Part shown: positions 13,433-19,744 of the stretch, one piece after another
How the letters are laid out: every line of letters starts with the position of its first letter
Position numbering within the stretch: the first letter of the stretch is position 1
Source: a virus
Length of the DNA stretch: 28,628 nucleotides
IMG/VR virus record: IMGVR_UViG_3300030419_001488
Span: 1-28,628 of that record
Direction: 5' to 3' (one strand)
Notes under the pieces: generated by a model
What the model was told of the DNA's origin: nothing
What the model saw: only the letters and a program-made list of their open reading frames with translations
Database searches by the model: none
Translations under genes and position numbers: made by a program

Positions 13433-13906
13433 ATGAATAATAAAACAATAAAAACTAAACTACCCCCACGCGAGTCTGAAACCCGAGTTAAAACCGAACG
13501 AAGGAAACAATGGGCTCCACCATCACAGTTAGATGCACCACCCGCACCTAACGGTTTTAAACACCGTTGGATTAGGGCCGAAACGATAGGACAGATGGAT
13601 TCAAAAAATGTTTCCGCTAGAATGCGTGAAGGATGGGAGTTTGTCAGAGCTGACGAATACCCAGACACTGAATGGCCACAAATGGAATCGGGTAGATACC
13701 AAGGTGTCATAGCTGTTGGAGGTTTGATGCTAGCAAGAATTCCTAATGAGATTGTTGAGCAGCGAAAAGAATATTTTGCGCAAGTTGCACAAGATAAAGA
13801 TGATGCTGTTGCAAACGATCCTCTTAAGGACCAACACCCTAGCATGCCTGTACATAATGAAAGCAGGCGATCTCGCGTAACATTTGGTGGCGGTAAGAAG
13901 AACTAG
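13433..13906 (+). CDS. Head-associated protein of unknown function, 157 aa
   Basis: ATG 13433 follows AAGGAG at 13420-13425. The basic N-terminus (PRESETRVKTERRKQWAPPS) leads to a compact domain with HRWIRAETIGQMDSKNVSARM, then a GWEFVRADEYPD segment, a MESGRYQGVIAVGGLMLARI strand pair and an Arg/Gly-rich tail (RRSRVTFGGGKKN). I recall similar proteins between scaffold and capsid genes in marine podovirus-like genomes, but know of no assigned function. The W-I-R...NVS...GWE layout is conserved in my recollection. The gene ends just before a 75-base leader containing a hairpin. Confidence 0.75.
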   Translation: MNNKTIKTKLPPRESETRVKTERRKQWAPPSQLDAPPAPNGFKHRWIRAETIGQMDSKNVSARMREGWEFVRADEYPDTEWPQMESGRYQGVIAVGGLMLARIPNEIVEQRKEYFAQVAQDKDDAVANDPLKDQHPSMPVHNESRRSRVTFGGGKKN

Positions 13907-13922
13907 TTTTTTCTCCCCATAA

Positions 13923-13960
13923 GTTACAAAATGACACATTCATGGTGAGTGTGTTGTAAC
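13923..13960 (+). promoter_or_regulatory. Strong hairpin in the leader of the decoration/capsid genes
   Basis: GTTACAA (13923-13929) pairs perfectly with TTGTAAC (13954-13960). After a 5-base bulge, CACATTCA (13935-13942) pairs with TGAGTGTG (13946-13953, one G-T pair) around a TGG loop. No U-run follows, so it is more likely an mRNA-stabilising, processing or translation-control structure than a terminator. It lies 21 bases before the ATG at 13982. Confidence 0.5.
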
Positions 13961-13981
13961 AATTACTATGAGGATAAAATC

Positions 13982-14581
13982 ATGGCTAATATTGACGCGG
14001 CCTTTGGGTACAGACCTATTGGAAAAGTTGGTAGTGGCGTTCAAAACATGGGTACGACTATGTACACCATCGAAGACAATTACAGTACATCTATTTTTAA
14101 AGGTGATCACGTAATGCAGTCTGGTGGGTATGTAATTGCTGGAACAGCTTCCGGCGCTACGAACCTAGGTGTTTTTAACGGTTGCTTCTACATTGATCCA
14201 GTAAGTAAAAAACCTACATGGTCAAATTACTACAGTCAGACTAATGTAACCAGTGCTGGTTCCATATCTGGCTCAACTAATATAGACGCGTACATCTATG
14301 ATGATCCGTACATGCTTTTCGAAGCTCAATGTGATGGCACTATTGCTAAAACTGACATCGGTAAAAACACTGATTCAGTATTAACAACTGGTAGTACTGT
14401 AACTGGACAATCAAAAAATGAAATTGATGATGGTACAGAAGCAACTACTGCTGGTCTACAGGTCAAAATAATTGGGATTACAAAAGATCCAGAAAATGAT
14501 GATGCTTCAAGTGCGAATGCTAACTGGTACATTATGTTTAATGAACACGTTAAATTAGGCACAGGTATCACTGGAACATAA
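13982..14581 (+). CDS. Probable head decoration / capsid-associated protein
   Basis: ATG 13982 is preferred over an upstream in-frame GTG at 13949 because GAGG lies 8-11 bases upstream and because the protein then begins MANIDAAFGYRPIGKVGSG, a recurring N-terminus of phage proteins encoded beside the capsid gene. At 199 aa it is beta-rich, with conserved-looking stretches GVFNGCFYIDPVSKKPTWS and YIYDDPYMLFEAQCDG. These resemble small head proteins that bind the outside of capsids, as judged by memory of family patterns. It is encoded directly before the major capsid protein and in the same translational unit. The strong leader hairpin suggests high-level expression. Confidence 0.75.
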   Translation: MANIDAAFGYRPIGKVGSGVQNMGTTMYTIEDNYSTSIFKGDHVMQSGGYVIAGTASGATNLGVFNGCFYIDPVSKKPTWSNYYSQTNVTSAGSISGSTNIDAYIYDDPYMLFEAQCDGTIAKTDIGKNTDSVLTTGSTVTGQSKNEIDDGTEATTAGLQVKIIGITKDPENDDASSANANWYIMFNEHVKLGTGITGT

Positions 14582-14600
14582 TAGCTAGAGGAGAGATATA

Positions 14601-15506
14601 ATGGCAATTTCAAGAATGCAATTGGTCAAAGAACTCGAACCTGGCTTAAATGCCTTGTTCGGATTAGAATACGACCGATACGAAAACCAGCACACAGAAA
14701 TTTTCGATGAAGAAAGTTCTGATCGTGCATTTGAAGAAGAAGTAATGCTAGGTGGGTTTGGCAATGCAGAAGTAAAACCAGAAGGTTCTGGTGTTGTTTA
14801 TGAAGCAGCACAAGAAACTTTCACTGCACGCTACACTCACGAAACCATTGCTTTGGCTTTCTCATTAACTGAAGAAGCCGTAGAGGATAACCTTTACGAC
14901 AAAATCAGCACTAGATATACAAAAGCATTGGCACGTTCAATGGCTAACACTAAACAAATTAAAGCTGCTAACGTTCTTAACAGAGCGTTCAACAGTTCTT
15001 ATCTTGGTGGCGATGATAAGGAGCTTTGTGCTACTGATCACCCTACACTTAGTGGAGACCAAAAGAACGAGCTATCAACTTCAGCTGACTTAAACGAAAC
15101 TTCGCTTGAGCAGATGTTAATTGATATTGCTGGTATGAAGGACGAAAGAGGAATGAAAATTGCTCTTCAAGGAGTAAAAATGATTATTCCTGTAAACCTT
15201 CAATTTACTGCTGAAAGGTTAATGAAATCTGCAGGTAGAGTAGGAACTGCTGATAATGACTTAAACGCAATTAGAAACATGGGAATGGTGCCACAAGGAT
15301 ATGTGGTAAACAACTTCCTAACTGATACTGATGCGTTTTTCATTAAAACAGACGCACCTAATGGACTAAAAATGTTCACTAGGTCTCCTATTAGAACTGC
15401 GATGGAAGGTGACTTCGACACTGGTAATGTTAGATACAAAGCTAGAGAGAGATACTCGTTTGGGTTCTCTGACTGGAGAGGTATCTTTGGTTCACCAGGA
15501 GCGTAA
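14601..15506 (+). CDS. Major capsid protein, Mu gpT-like
   Basis: This HK97-fold shell protein (301 aa) shows features of the Mu gpT-type major head family: an early YEAAQETFTARYTHETIALAFSLTEEAVED segment (about residues 68-97), where the Thr-His-Glu-Thr and Thr-Glu-Glu-Ala-Val-Glu-Asp patterns are typical; a central domain with ATDHPTLSG; and the late strand region RSPIRTAMEGDFDTGN...YSFGFSDWRGIFG. GAGGAGAG at 14588-14595 gives good translation. There is no sign of a long N-terminal delta domain, which is consistent with a separate scaffold gene upstream. A strong hairpin follows the stop, suggesting controlled readthrough or mRNA protection at the end of the capsid transcript. Confidence 0.85.
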   Translation: MAISRMQLVKELEPGLNALFGLEYDRYENQHTEIFDEESSDRAFEEEVMLGGFGNAEVKPEGSGVVYEAAQETFTARYTHETIALAFSLTEEAVEDNLYDKISTRYTKALARSMANTKQIKAANVLNRAFNSSYLGGDDKELCATDHPTLSGDQKNELSTSADLNETSLEQMLIDIAGMKDERGMKIALQGVKMIIPVNLQFTAERLMKSAGRVGTADNDLNAIRNMGMVPQGYVVNNFLTDTDAFFIKTDAPNGLKMFTRSPIRTAMEGDFDTGNVRYKARERYSFGFSDWRGIFGSPGA

Positions 15507-15512
15507 ATCTTT

Positions 15513-15539
15513 TAGTGGGGCGCATTATGTGCCCCACTA
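15513..15539 (+). terminator. Strong hairpin after the capsid gene (TAGTGGGGC stem)
   Basis: TAGTGGGGC (15513-15521) pairs with GCCCCACTA (15531-15539). Two further inner pairs (one G-T) extend the stem toward an ATTAT loop. It starts 7 bases after the capsid stop. No U-run follows, so it may be an attenuator or 3'-end protector rather than an efficient intrinsic terminator. The GTGGGGC/GCCCCAC core is repeated in the hairpin at 16532-16549. Confidence 0.55.
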
Positions 15540-15545
15540 TACCTA

Positions 15546-15561
15546 GTATAACAAGTTATAC
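15546..15561. promoter_or_regulatory. Inverted repeat GTATAAC-AA-GTTATAC
   Basis: Perfect 7-bp arms are separated by AA in the 120-base gap between capsid and jelly-roll genes. The two-base spacer and AT-rich arms look like a dimeric operator rather than an RNA hairpin. No convincing promoter could be placed around it; the nearby TATAT/GATATAG elements are weak. Confidence 0.35.
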
Positions 15562-15626
15562 AGACTGGCTAGGCAGACGATATAGAGACTGTGTAACGAT
15601 TGGTCTATATGACCGAGGAGAATATT

Positions 15627-16520
15627 ATGGCTAATACTAGCTTTGTGGGTCCGGTAAGATCCAAAAATAACTATAAATTATATAGTACTACTGCTTCAAC
15701 AGGTGTTGAACATGATAGAACTATAAGTGATCCAGCAAAAGATGCTAGACGATTTTATTTAGAAGAATGGTTTTTACAAAGACCAGGTCTAAATGCAAAC
15801 ATTGACCAAGTATCAACAGTAGAAGTTCAAAGAGCTTTGAATAGAAACTGGGAAGCACTTGGAACTAACGTAACCACTGCACTAGTTACATTTGCTACAA
15901 CTTCAGCAGGAATTTTAGCAACAACAGCAGGTGCAGATCAAGACCAAGCAATCATTACACCTCACTTAGACACTGCCGCAACAGCGTGGGCAGGATGCTT
16001 ATGGGGAACAGAAAATTCAGTTCATTTTGAAACATCAATTATGTTACCTGCACTTGACAACCAAAAGGTTTGGGCAGGATTAAAATTAACTAATGATCAA
16101 TTAATTGCAACTGATGATGATCAAGCATACTTTAAATATCAAACTGATGCTACTAACTCAGAAGCATTTAGTGATTTTGCTGTTTGGCATTTTGTTCACA
16201 GTATTGGTGGCACTGATTATATCACTGCATTACCAGTGACTGTTGCAGCAAATACACCATATCATTTAAAAATTGAAATAGATAGCGACAGAAAAGCTAC
16301 TATTTTTATAAATGGTGTACAGTACAATGTTGCTAATACAGCAGGATCAACTGGTGGTACAGCTGCTACAGCAGTACAACCAGGAGTTCAAGCTACTAAA
16401 ACTGCAGCTTTAACTAACGATGTGGATTTCATTCCATATGTTGGTATTGAAGCTGGTGCGGCTGCTGCAGAAGCAATAAACGTACATCATGTTTGCATGA
16501 GCAGAAACGTATACGAATAA
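15627..16520 (+). CDS. Predicted concanavalin-like jelly-roll virion protein, 297 aa
   Basis: ATG 15627 (MANTSFVGPVRSKNNYKLYS) is chosen because GAGGAG lies at 15615-15620; earlier in-frame starts lack such a site. Residues about 135-285 show the alternating strands of a LamG/concanavalin-type sandwich: VHFETSIMLPALDNQKVWAG, then FAVWHFVHSI, then the strand pair YHLKIEIDSDRKATIFINGV (about 216-235), ending DVDFIPYVGIEAG. In this family the 'L-x-I-E-I-D...A-T-I-F-I-N-G' strands are the hallmark. Position directly after the capsid gene argues for a decoration or capsid fibre that may bind carbohydrate. Flanked by two hairpins with the same stem core, it may be expressed as a separate unit. Confidence 0.75.
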   Translation: MANTSFVGPVRSKNNYKLYSTTASTGVEHDRTISDPAKDARRFYLEEWFLQRPGLNANIDQVSTVEVQRALNRNWEALGTNVTTALVTFATTSAGILATTAGADQDQAIITPHLDTAATAWAGCLWGTENSVHFETSIMLPALDNQKVWAGLKLTNDQLIATDDDQAYFKYQTDATNSEAFSDFAVWHFVHSIGGTDYITALPVTVAANTPYHLKIEIDSDRKATIFINGVQYNVANTAGSTGGTAATAVQPGVQATKTAALTNDVDFIPYVGIEAGAAAAEAINVHHVCMSRNVYE

Positions 16521-16531
16521 TAAATAAACAA

Positions 16532-16549
16532 GTGGGGCTTCGGCCCCAC
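16532..16549 (+). terminator. UUCG-loop hairpin after the jelly-roll gene (GTGGGGC stem)
   Basis: GTGGGGC (16532-16538) pairs perfectly with GCCCCAC (16543-16549) around a TTCG loop, an extra-stable tetraloop. It is followed by AGTTCTTAATT, only a weak U-tract. It starts 11 bases after the stop codon. It could terminate partially; downstream genes continue in the same direction with no obvious new promoter. Confidence 0.6.
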
Positions 16550-16571
16550 AGTTCTTAATTAAGGAGGGAAC

Positions 16572-16991
16572 ATGGCAGATACAGTAACAGGACCAACTAT
16601 CCTACAACAAAACGACAATCGCGTCGTAATCAAAATAGTTAATCAATCAGACGGAACAGGTGGAACAACAGTTTTTGGTGATGTCTCAGCACTTGCTGCT
16701 AGAGGAGACGGAACGGCTGTTGCACATTTAGGATTACTTAGAGTTTGGTATTCTTGTCAAGGCGGCGATGGAGGAGACTCTTACGCACGTTTAGATGAAG
16801 AAGATTCAGATGGAGATATTCCTATTATTGGTTTAACTGGTGCAGGCTATTGGGATTTTAGAGAGTTTGGAGGCATACCAGCAGACAAATCATCTAACAG
16901 TAATCAAAGTGATGTTAACTTTGTTGTGCCCGGCACTGCTGATGGCGGCAACATGTATACAGTTATAGCTGAATTTCAAAAAATTTATTAG
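16572..16991 (+). CDS. Small acidic beta-rich virion protein, 139 aa
   Basis: ATG 16572 follows AAGGAGGGAAC. The protein starts MADTVTGPTILQQNDNRVVI and is Asp/Gly-rich with predicted beta strands (RVVIKIVNQSDGTGGTTVFG; HLGLLRVWYSCQGGDGG; TGAGYWDFREFGG). No signal peptide, transmembrane or catalytic motif. Its place between the jelly-roll protein and the first adaptor suggests a head decoration or neck component, but I know of no assigned function. The gene is followed by a GAGG ribosome site for the next gene. Confidence 0.75.
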   Translation: MADTVTGPTILQQNDNRVVIKIVNQSDGTGGTTVFGDVSALAARGDGTAVAHLGLLRVWYSCQGGDGGDSYARLDEEDSDGDIPIIGLTGAGYWDFREFGGIPADKSSNSNQSDVNFVVPGTADGGNMYTVIAEFQKIY

Positions 16992-16999
16992 AGGTTTAA

Positions 17000-17749
17000 A
17001 TGGCTTATTCAGGCACACAAACCTTTAATCTTTCGATTGAGGAAATAATAGAAGAGGCATACGAGAGATGTCAATTAGAAACTCGTAGTGGTTATGATTT
17101 AAAAACTGCTAGACGATCTATGAATTTGATGTTGGCAGAGTGGGCAAATCGTGGTTTAAATTTATGGACCATAACGTATGGCACACAAACATTAACTGCT
17201 GGCACAAACTTTTATGCAATTGACCAAAAGGTTGTAGATATAATAGATGCTGTTGTAACAACTACAACAGGCGCAACTTCTAATTTAGAAGGTGATAGTG
17301 ACACTACAGATGTTACTATGAATAGAATATCTAGAACTGAATTTATAAATTTAAGTAAAAAAGAAAATTCATCAACAGGTGATGCAAGACCAACACAATT
17401 TGCTTTAGTTCCTGGAACGGTTACAACTGGTGGATCAACTACTAGTGGTAGACCAGCAAACGATATGACTTTGTTTTTATATCCTAGCCCAGACAAAGCA
17501 TATATTTTTAAATATTTTTATCTTGCTAGAATAGCAGATGCAGGAGATTATACAAATAATGCTGATGTGCCATTCTATTTTCTTCCTTGTTTAACTGCAG
17601 GATTAGCTTATTATATAAGTTTAAAAAGAGCACCAATGTTAAGTGCAAACTTAAAAGCGGTGTATGATGAAGAATTTAAACGTGCTTCTGAAAATGATAG
17701 AGAAAGAGTTTCTTTTAGAATTGAACCAGCACGGGCGTACACACCATAG
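17000..17749 (+). CDS. Head-to-tail adaptor (P22 gp4-like / connector type), 249 aa
   Basis: The N-terminus carries a helical signature typical of podovirus head-completion adaptors: IEEIIEEAYERCQLETRSGYDLKTARRS and MNLMLAEWANRGLNLWTI (residues 13-59). A beta-rich insert follows (NFYAIDQKVVDIIDAVV, then FLYPSPDKAYIFKYFYLARI, about 155-175), and then a final helix LPCLTAGLAYYISLKRAP. Such proteins bind below the portal and seal packaged DNA. ATG 17000 has GAGG at 16991-16994. The stop abuts a strong AGGAGG used by the cysteine-rich peptide gene. The assignment is by pattern recognition; the precise family (P22 gp4 or SU10-type) needs a profile search. Confidence 0.75.
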   Translation: MAYSGTQTFNLSIEEIIEEAYERCQLETRSGYDLKTARRSMNLMLAEWANRGLNLWTITYGTQTLTAGTNFYAIDQKVVDIIDAVVTTTTGATSNLEGDSDTTDVTMNRISRTEFINLSKKENSSTGDARPTQFALVPGTVTTGGSTTSGRPANDMTLFLYPSPDKAYIFKYFYLARIADAGDYTNNADVPFYFLPCLTAGLAYYISLKRAPMLSANLKAVYDEEFKRASENDRERVSFRIEPARAYTP

Positions 17750-17757
17750 GAGGTAAT

Positions 17758-17868
17758 ATGCCAATATGTAAACATTGTGATCATGAATGTCATTGTAGTA
17801 ATGGTGGTTCATGTTGCGGAGGACAGTGCCAATGTGGTAACTGTGAATGTAAAAAGGAGGACGAATGA
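17758..17868 (+). CDS. Metallothionein-like cysteine-rich peptide, 36 aa
   Basis: ATG 17758 follows AGGAGG at 17748-17753, and the TGA overlaps the next start (ATGA), so this is a well-formed operon member. The product has 10 cysteines in 36 residues (4, 7, 11, 13, 19, 20, 24, 26, 29, 31) and three histidines (6, 9, 12): CKHC, CHC, a CC pair, CQC and CEC with Gly/Ser spacers. C-x-C and C-x-x-C clusters with no aromatic residues and a Lys-rich end (KKEDE) match metallothionein composition. Zinc, copper or cadmium binding is therefore the best guess. Alternatives are a zinc- or iron-chelating peptide carried in the virion or a structural metal site partner. No function is shown by the sequence alone. 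Confidence 0.75.
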   Translation: MPICKHCDHECHCSNGGSCCGGQCQCGNCECKKEDE

Positions 17869-18107
17869 GCAATAAAAACTGGAACAGTCAAACTGCTAAC
17901 CCTATGGGTGGTGATAAAACTGGAATAAAATTTGGCAGAGGTCAGATAAATATTCCTGCCCCTGTAGAAGCTGCTGCTATAACTACAAAAGGTGTAGCAC
18001 CAGCAAAAGGTAAAGCACAAGATATTACTGTAGAAAAAGGAAAAGTATCTGGTACCATGCAAAGCATGGGTGCTGCCAAAAAAGGCGGCGGTTACACTTG
18101 GAGCTAA
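17865..18107 (+). CDS. Small unknown protein, 80 aa
   Basis: ATG 17865 overlaps the previous TGA by four bases (ATGA), after AAGGAGG at 17853-17859. The protein is Lys/Ala/Gly/Thr-rich, without hydrophobic segments, and ends MGAAKKGGGYTWS. The closing 'MGAA(T/K)KGG' pattern recurs in my memory of marine phage small proteins encoded before adaptor genes. Likely extended or disordered, possibly a virion component. No function assigned. Confidence 0.72.
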   Translation: MSNKNWNSQTANPMGGDKTGIKFGRGQINIPAPVEAAAITTKGVAPAKGKAQDITVEKGKVSGTMQSMGAAKKGGGYTWS

Positions 18108-18110
18108 TGA

Positions 18111-18605
18111 ATGGCTTACGCAACAGGTAAATACGCTAAATTTATTTCTGACCGTAGTGGTATGGAATATCCATACAAAGAAATGGTTGTAGAATGGAAT
18201 GGAGCACGTGTTCACAAAAGTGAGTTTGAACCTAAAACACCACAGGACAGACCAAACAAACACGCACCTGATGCGATAGCATTACAATTTCCAAGACCTG
18301 CAAGAGAAGAAAGTGTAACAGAAAGATTGTTACCTTTAAATCCATTTAGATTTACGGCCTCTAGTACAACAGTGACAGTATTTGAACCTACTCACAAAAG
18401 ATCTACAAGTGATACGGTCAGATTTAGAACTGTGTCTGGTAATTTATTTGGTGCATCAAAATCAGAAATAGAGGCAGAAGCTGGCTTTAGTATAACAAAA
18501 ACAAATGATGATTTTTATACATTTACTGTGTCAACAGCACCATCTATTACAGGAAATGGAGGAGGAGGACAAACGTCTTCTGGTCCAGCAACATTGAGTA
18601 ACTAA
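18111..18605 (+). CDS. Virion protein with N-terminal AYATGKYAKFISDRSG motif, 164 aa
   Basis: Starts at ATG 18111 four bases after the previous gene. The N-terminal 75 residues form a distinctive block, KYAKFISDRSGMEYPYKEMV and WNGARVHKSEFEPKTPQDRP. I recognise it from phage structural modules near neck genes, without a known function. Residues about 80-150 are a predicted small beta domain (FRFTASSTTVTVFEPTH, then FYTFTVSTAP), and the tail is Gly/Ser-rich. It could be a neck or tail-base protein. The stop overlaps the next ATG (TAATG). Confidence 0.75.
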   Translation: MAYATGKYAKFISDRSGMEYPYKEMVVEWNGARVHKSEFEPKTPQDRPNKHAPDAIALQFPRPAREESVTERLLPLNPFRFTASSTTVTVFEPTHKRSTSDTVRFRTVSGNLFGASKSEIEAEAGFSITKTNDDFYTFTVSTAPSITGNGGGGQTSSGPATLSN

Positions 18606-19303
18606 TGACTACATACGCAGAATTAACACAGCAAATATTAGACTACACAGAAGTTAGTACAGATGTATTAACATCTACGAGAACAAATGATTTTATTGAA
18701 CATGTAGAAAATAGGATACTAAAAGAAGCGGATTTAGATGCTTTTAAATCACATCAATCAGCTAACCTTGTTACCAGTAATCCATTTTTATCATTACCTG
18801 GTGGCACATCACCGGATCCAACATCATTAGCTACAATACGAACAGTTCACATATGGCCTGCTTCAGGCACACCAACGAGAGATTTTTTAGAACATCGTGA
18901 TCTTAGTTACATGAATGAATATTGGCCTGATAGAACTGCTACAGGCACACCAAGATATTGGTCATGGTGGGATCAAAACACAATATATCTTGCGCCTACG
19001 CCGGATTCGGCGTATAACGTGGAACTAGGAATTACTAGATTACCAACAAGACTATCTAGTTCTAACACAACCTCTTGGTTGGGTGACAATGCTCCAATGG
19101 CATTGCTTTATGGATGTCTTGCAGAAGCCTTTAAATTTTTAAAGGGACCAGCTGAAATGCTGCAATTATATGAACAATCTTATCAACGTGCTATACAAGA
19201 GCTTATAGTTGAACAAACTGGTAGACATAGACGAGATGAGTACATGCATGGAGAGCTTAAGTTCCCTATGCAATCTGTTAAAACAAATACTAGAGGAGAA
19301 TAA
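18605..19303 (+). CDS. Adaptor / connector protein, SU10-type, 232 aa
   Basis: The N-terminal helices TYAELTQQILDYTEVSTDVL and TNDFIEHVENRILKEADLDA (residues 2-45), then PTSLATIRTVHIWPASG, a central RDFLEHRDLSYMNEYWPD and WSWWDQNTIYLAPTPDSAYN region, and the C-terminal helices MALLYGCLAEAFKFLKGPAE and YEQSYQRAIQELIVEQTGRH match the layout of adaptor proteins that join portal to tail in SU10-like and related short-tailed phages. Coupled to the previous gene by TAATG. Together with the gene at 17000-17749 it suggests two stacked adaptor rings in the neck. Confidence 0.75.
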   Translation: MTTYAELTQQILDYTEVSTDVLTSTRTNDFIEHVENRILKEADLDAFKSHQSANLVTSNPFLSLPGGTSPDPTSLATIRTVHIWPASGTPTRDFLEHRDLSYMNEYWPDRTATGTPRYWSWWDQNTIYLAPTPDSAYNVELGITRLPTRLSSSNTTSWLGDNAPMALLYGCLAEAFKFLKGPAEMLQLYEQSYQRAIQELIVEQTGRHRRDEYMHGELKFPMQSVKTNTRGE

Positions 19304-19305
19304 AC

Positions 19306-19734
19306 ATGGCTATAACACAAGCTGTATGCACGAGTTTTAAACAAGAATTACTTGTTGAAGGACATAACTTTACCAATGGACAAGACACTTTTAAAATTGC
19401 ACTGTATACAAGTTCTGCCTCTCTAGATGCTTCAACCACTGCTTTTACCACATCTAACGAAGTTTCTGATTCAGGATCTTATTCGTCAGGTGGAGGATCA
19501 TTAACCAGTGTAACGCCAACAACTTCAGGTACTACTGCTATTTGTGATTTTGCTGATATATCTTTTACTTCAGCTACTATCACTGCAAGAGGAGCTATGA
19601 TTTACAATAGTTCTAATTCTAACAAAGCAGTTTGTATTTTAGATTTTGGTGGGGATAAAACATCTACGAGCGGAACATTTACAATTCAATTTCCAACAGC
19701 TGATGCAAGTAACGCTATATTGAGATTAGCATAG
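19306..19734 (+). CDS. Beta-rich tail/fibre-region protein, 142 aa
   Basis: ATG 19306 follows AGAGGAGAATAAAC. The protein carries a conserved-looking segment, FKQELLVEGHNFTNGQDTFK (residues 11-30), followed by IALYTSSASLDASTTAF, NEVSDSGSYSSGG and ITARGAMIYNSSNSNKAVCI. This layout is familiar in many tailed phage genomes next to fibre genes and is usually annotated only as a structural protein. Likely a small beta-sandwich subunit of the tail tip or fibre base. No catalytic motif. Confidence 0.75.
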   Translation: MAITQAVCTSFKQELLVEGHNFTNGQDTFKIALYTSSASLDASTTAFTTSNEVSDSGSYSSGGGSLTSVTPTTSGTTAICDFADISFTSATITARGAMIYNSSNSNKAVCILDFGGDKTSTSGTFTIQFPTADASNAILRLA

Positions 19735-19744
19735 GAGAAAATAA

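Noticed and set aside
13396-13845. Minus-strand frame of 149 aa
   Set aside because: Antisense to a supported gene; no ribosome site or family match recognised.
17790-18263. Minus-strand frame of 157 aa spanning the cysteine-rich peptide and two neighbours
   Set aside because: Runs antisense across three coupled genes; aromatic/Ser-rich composition is that of a complement frame. The sense gene at 17758 has a much better ribosome site.
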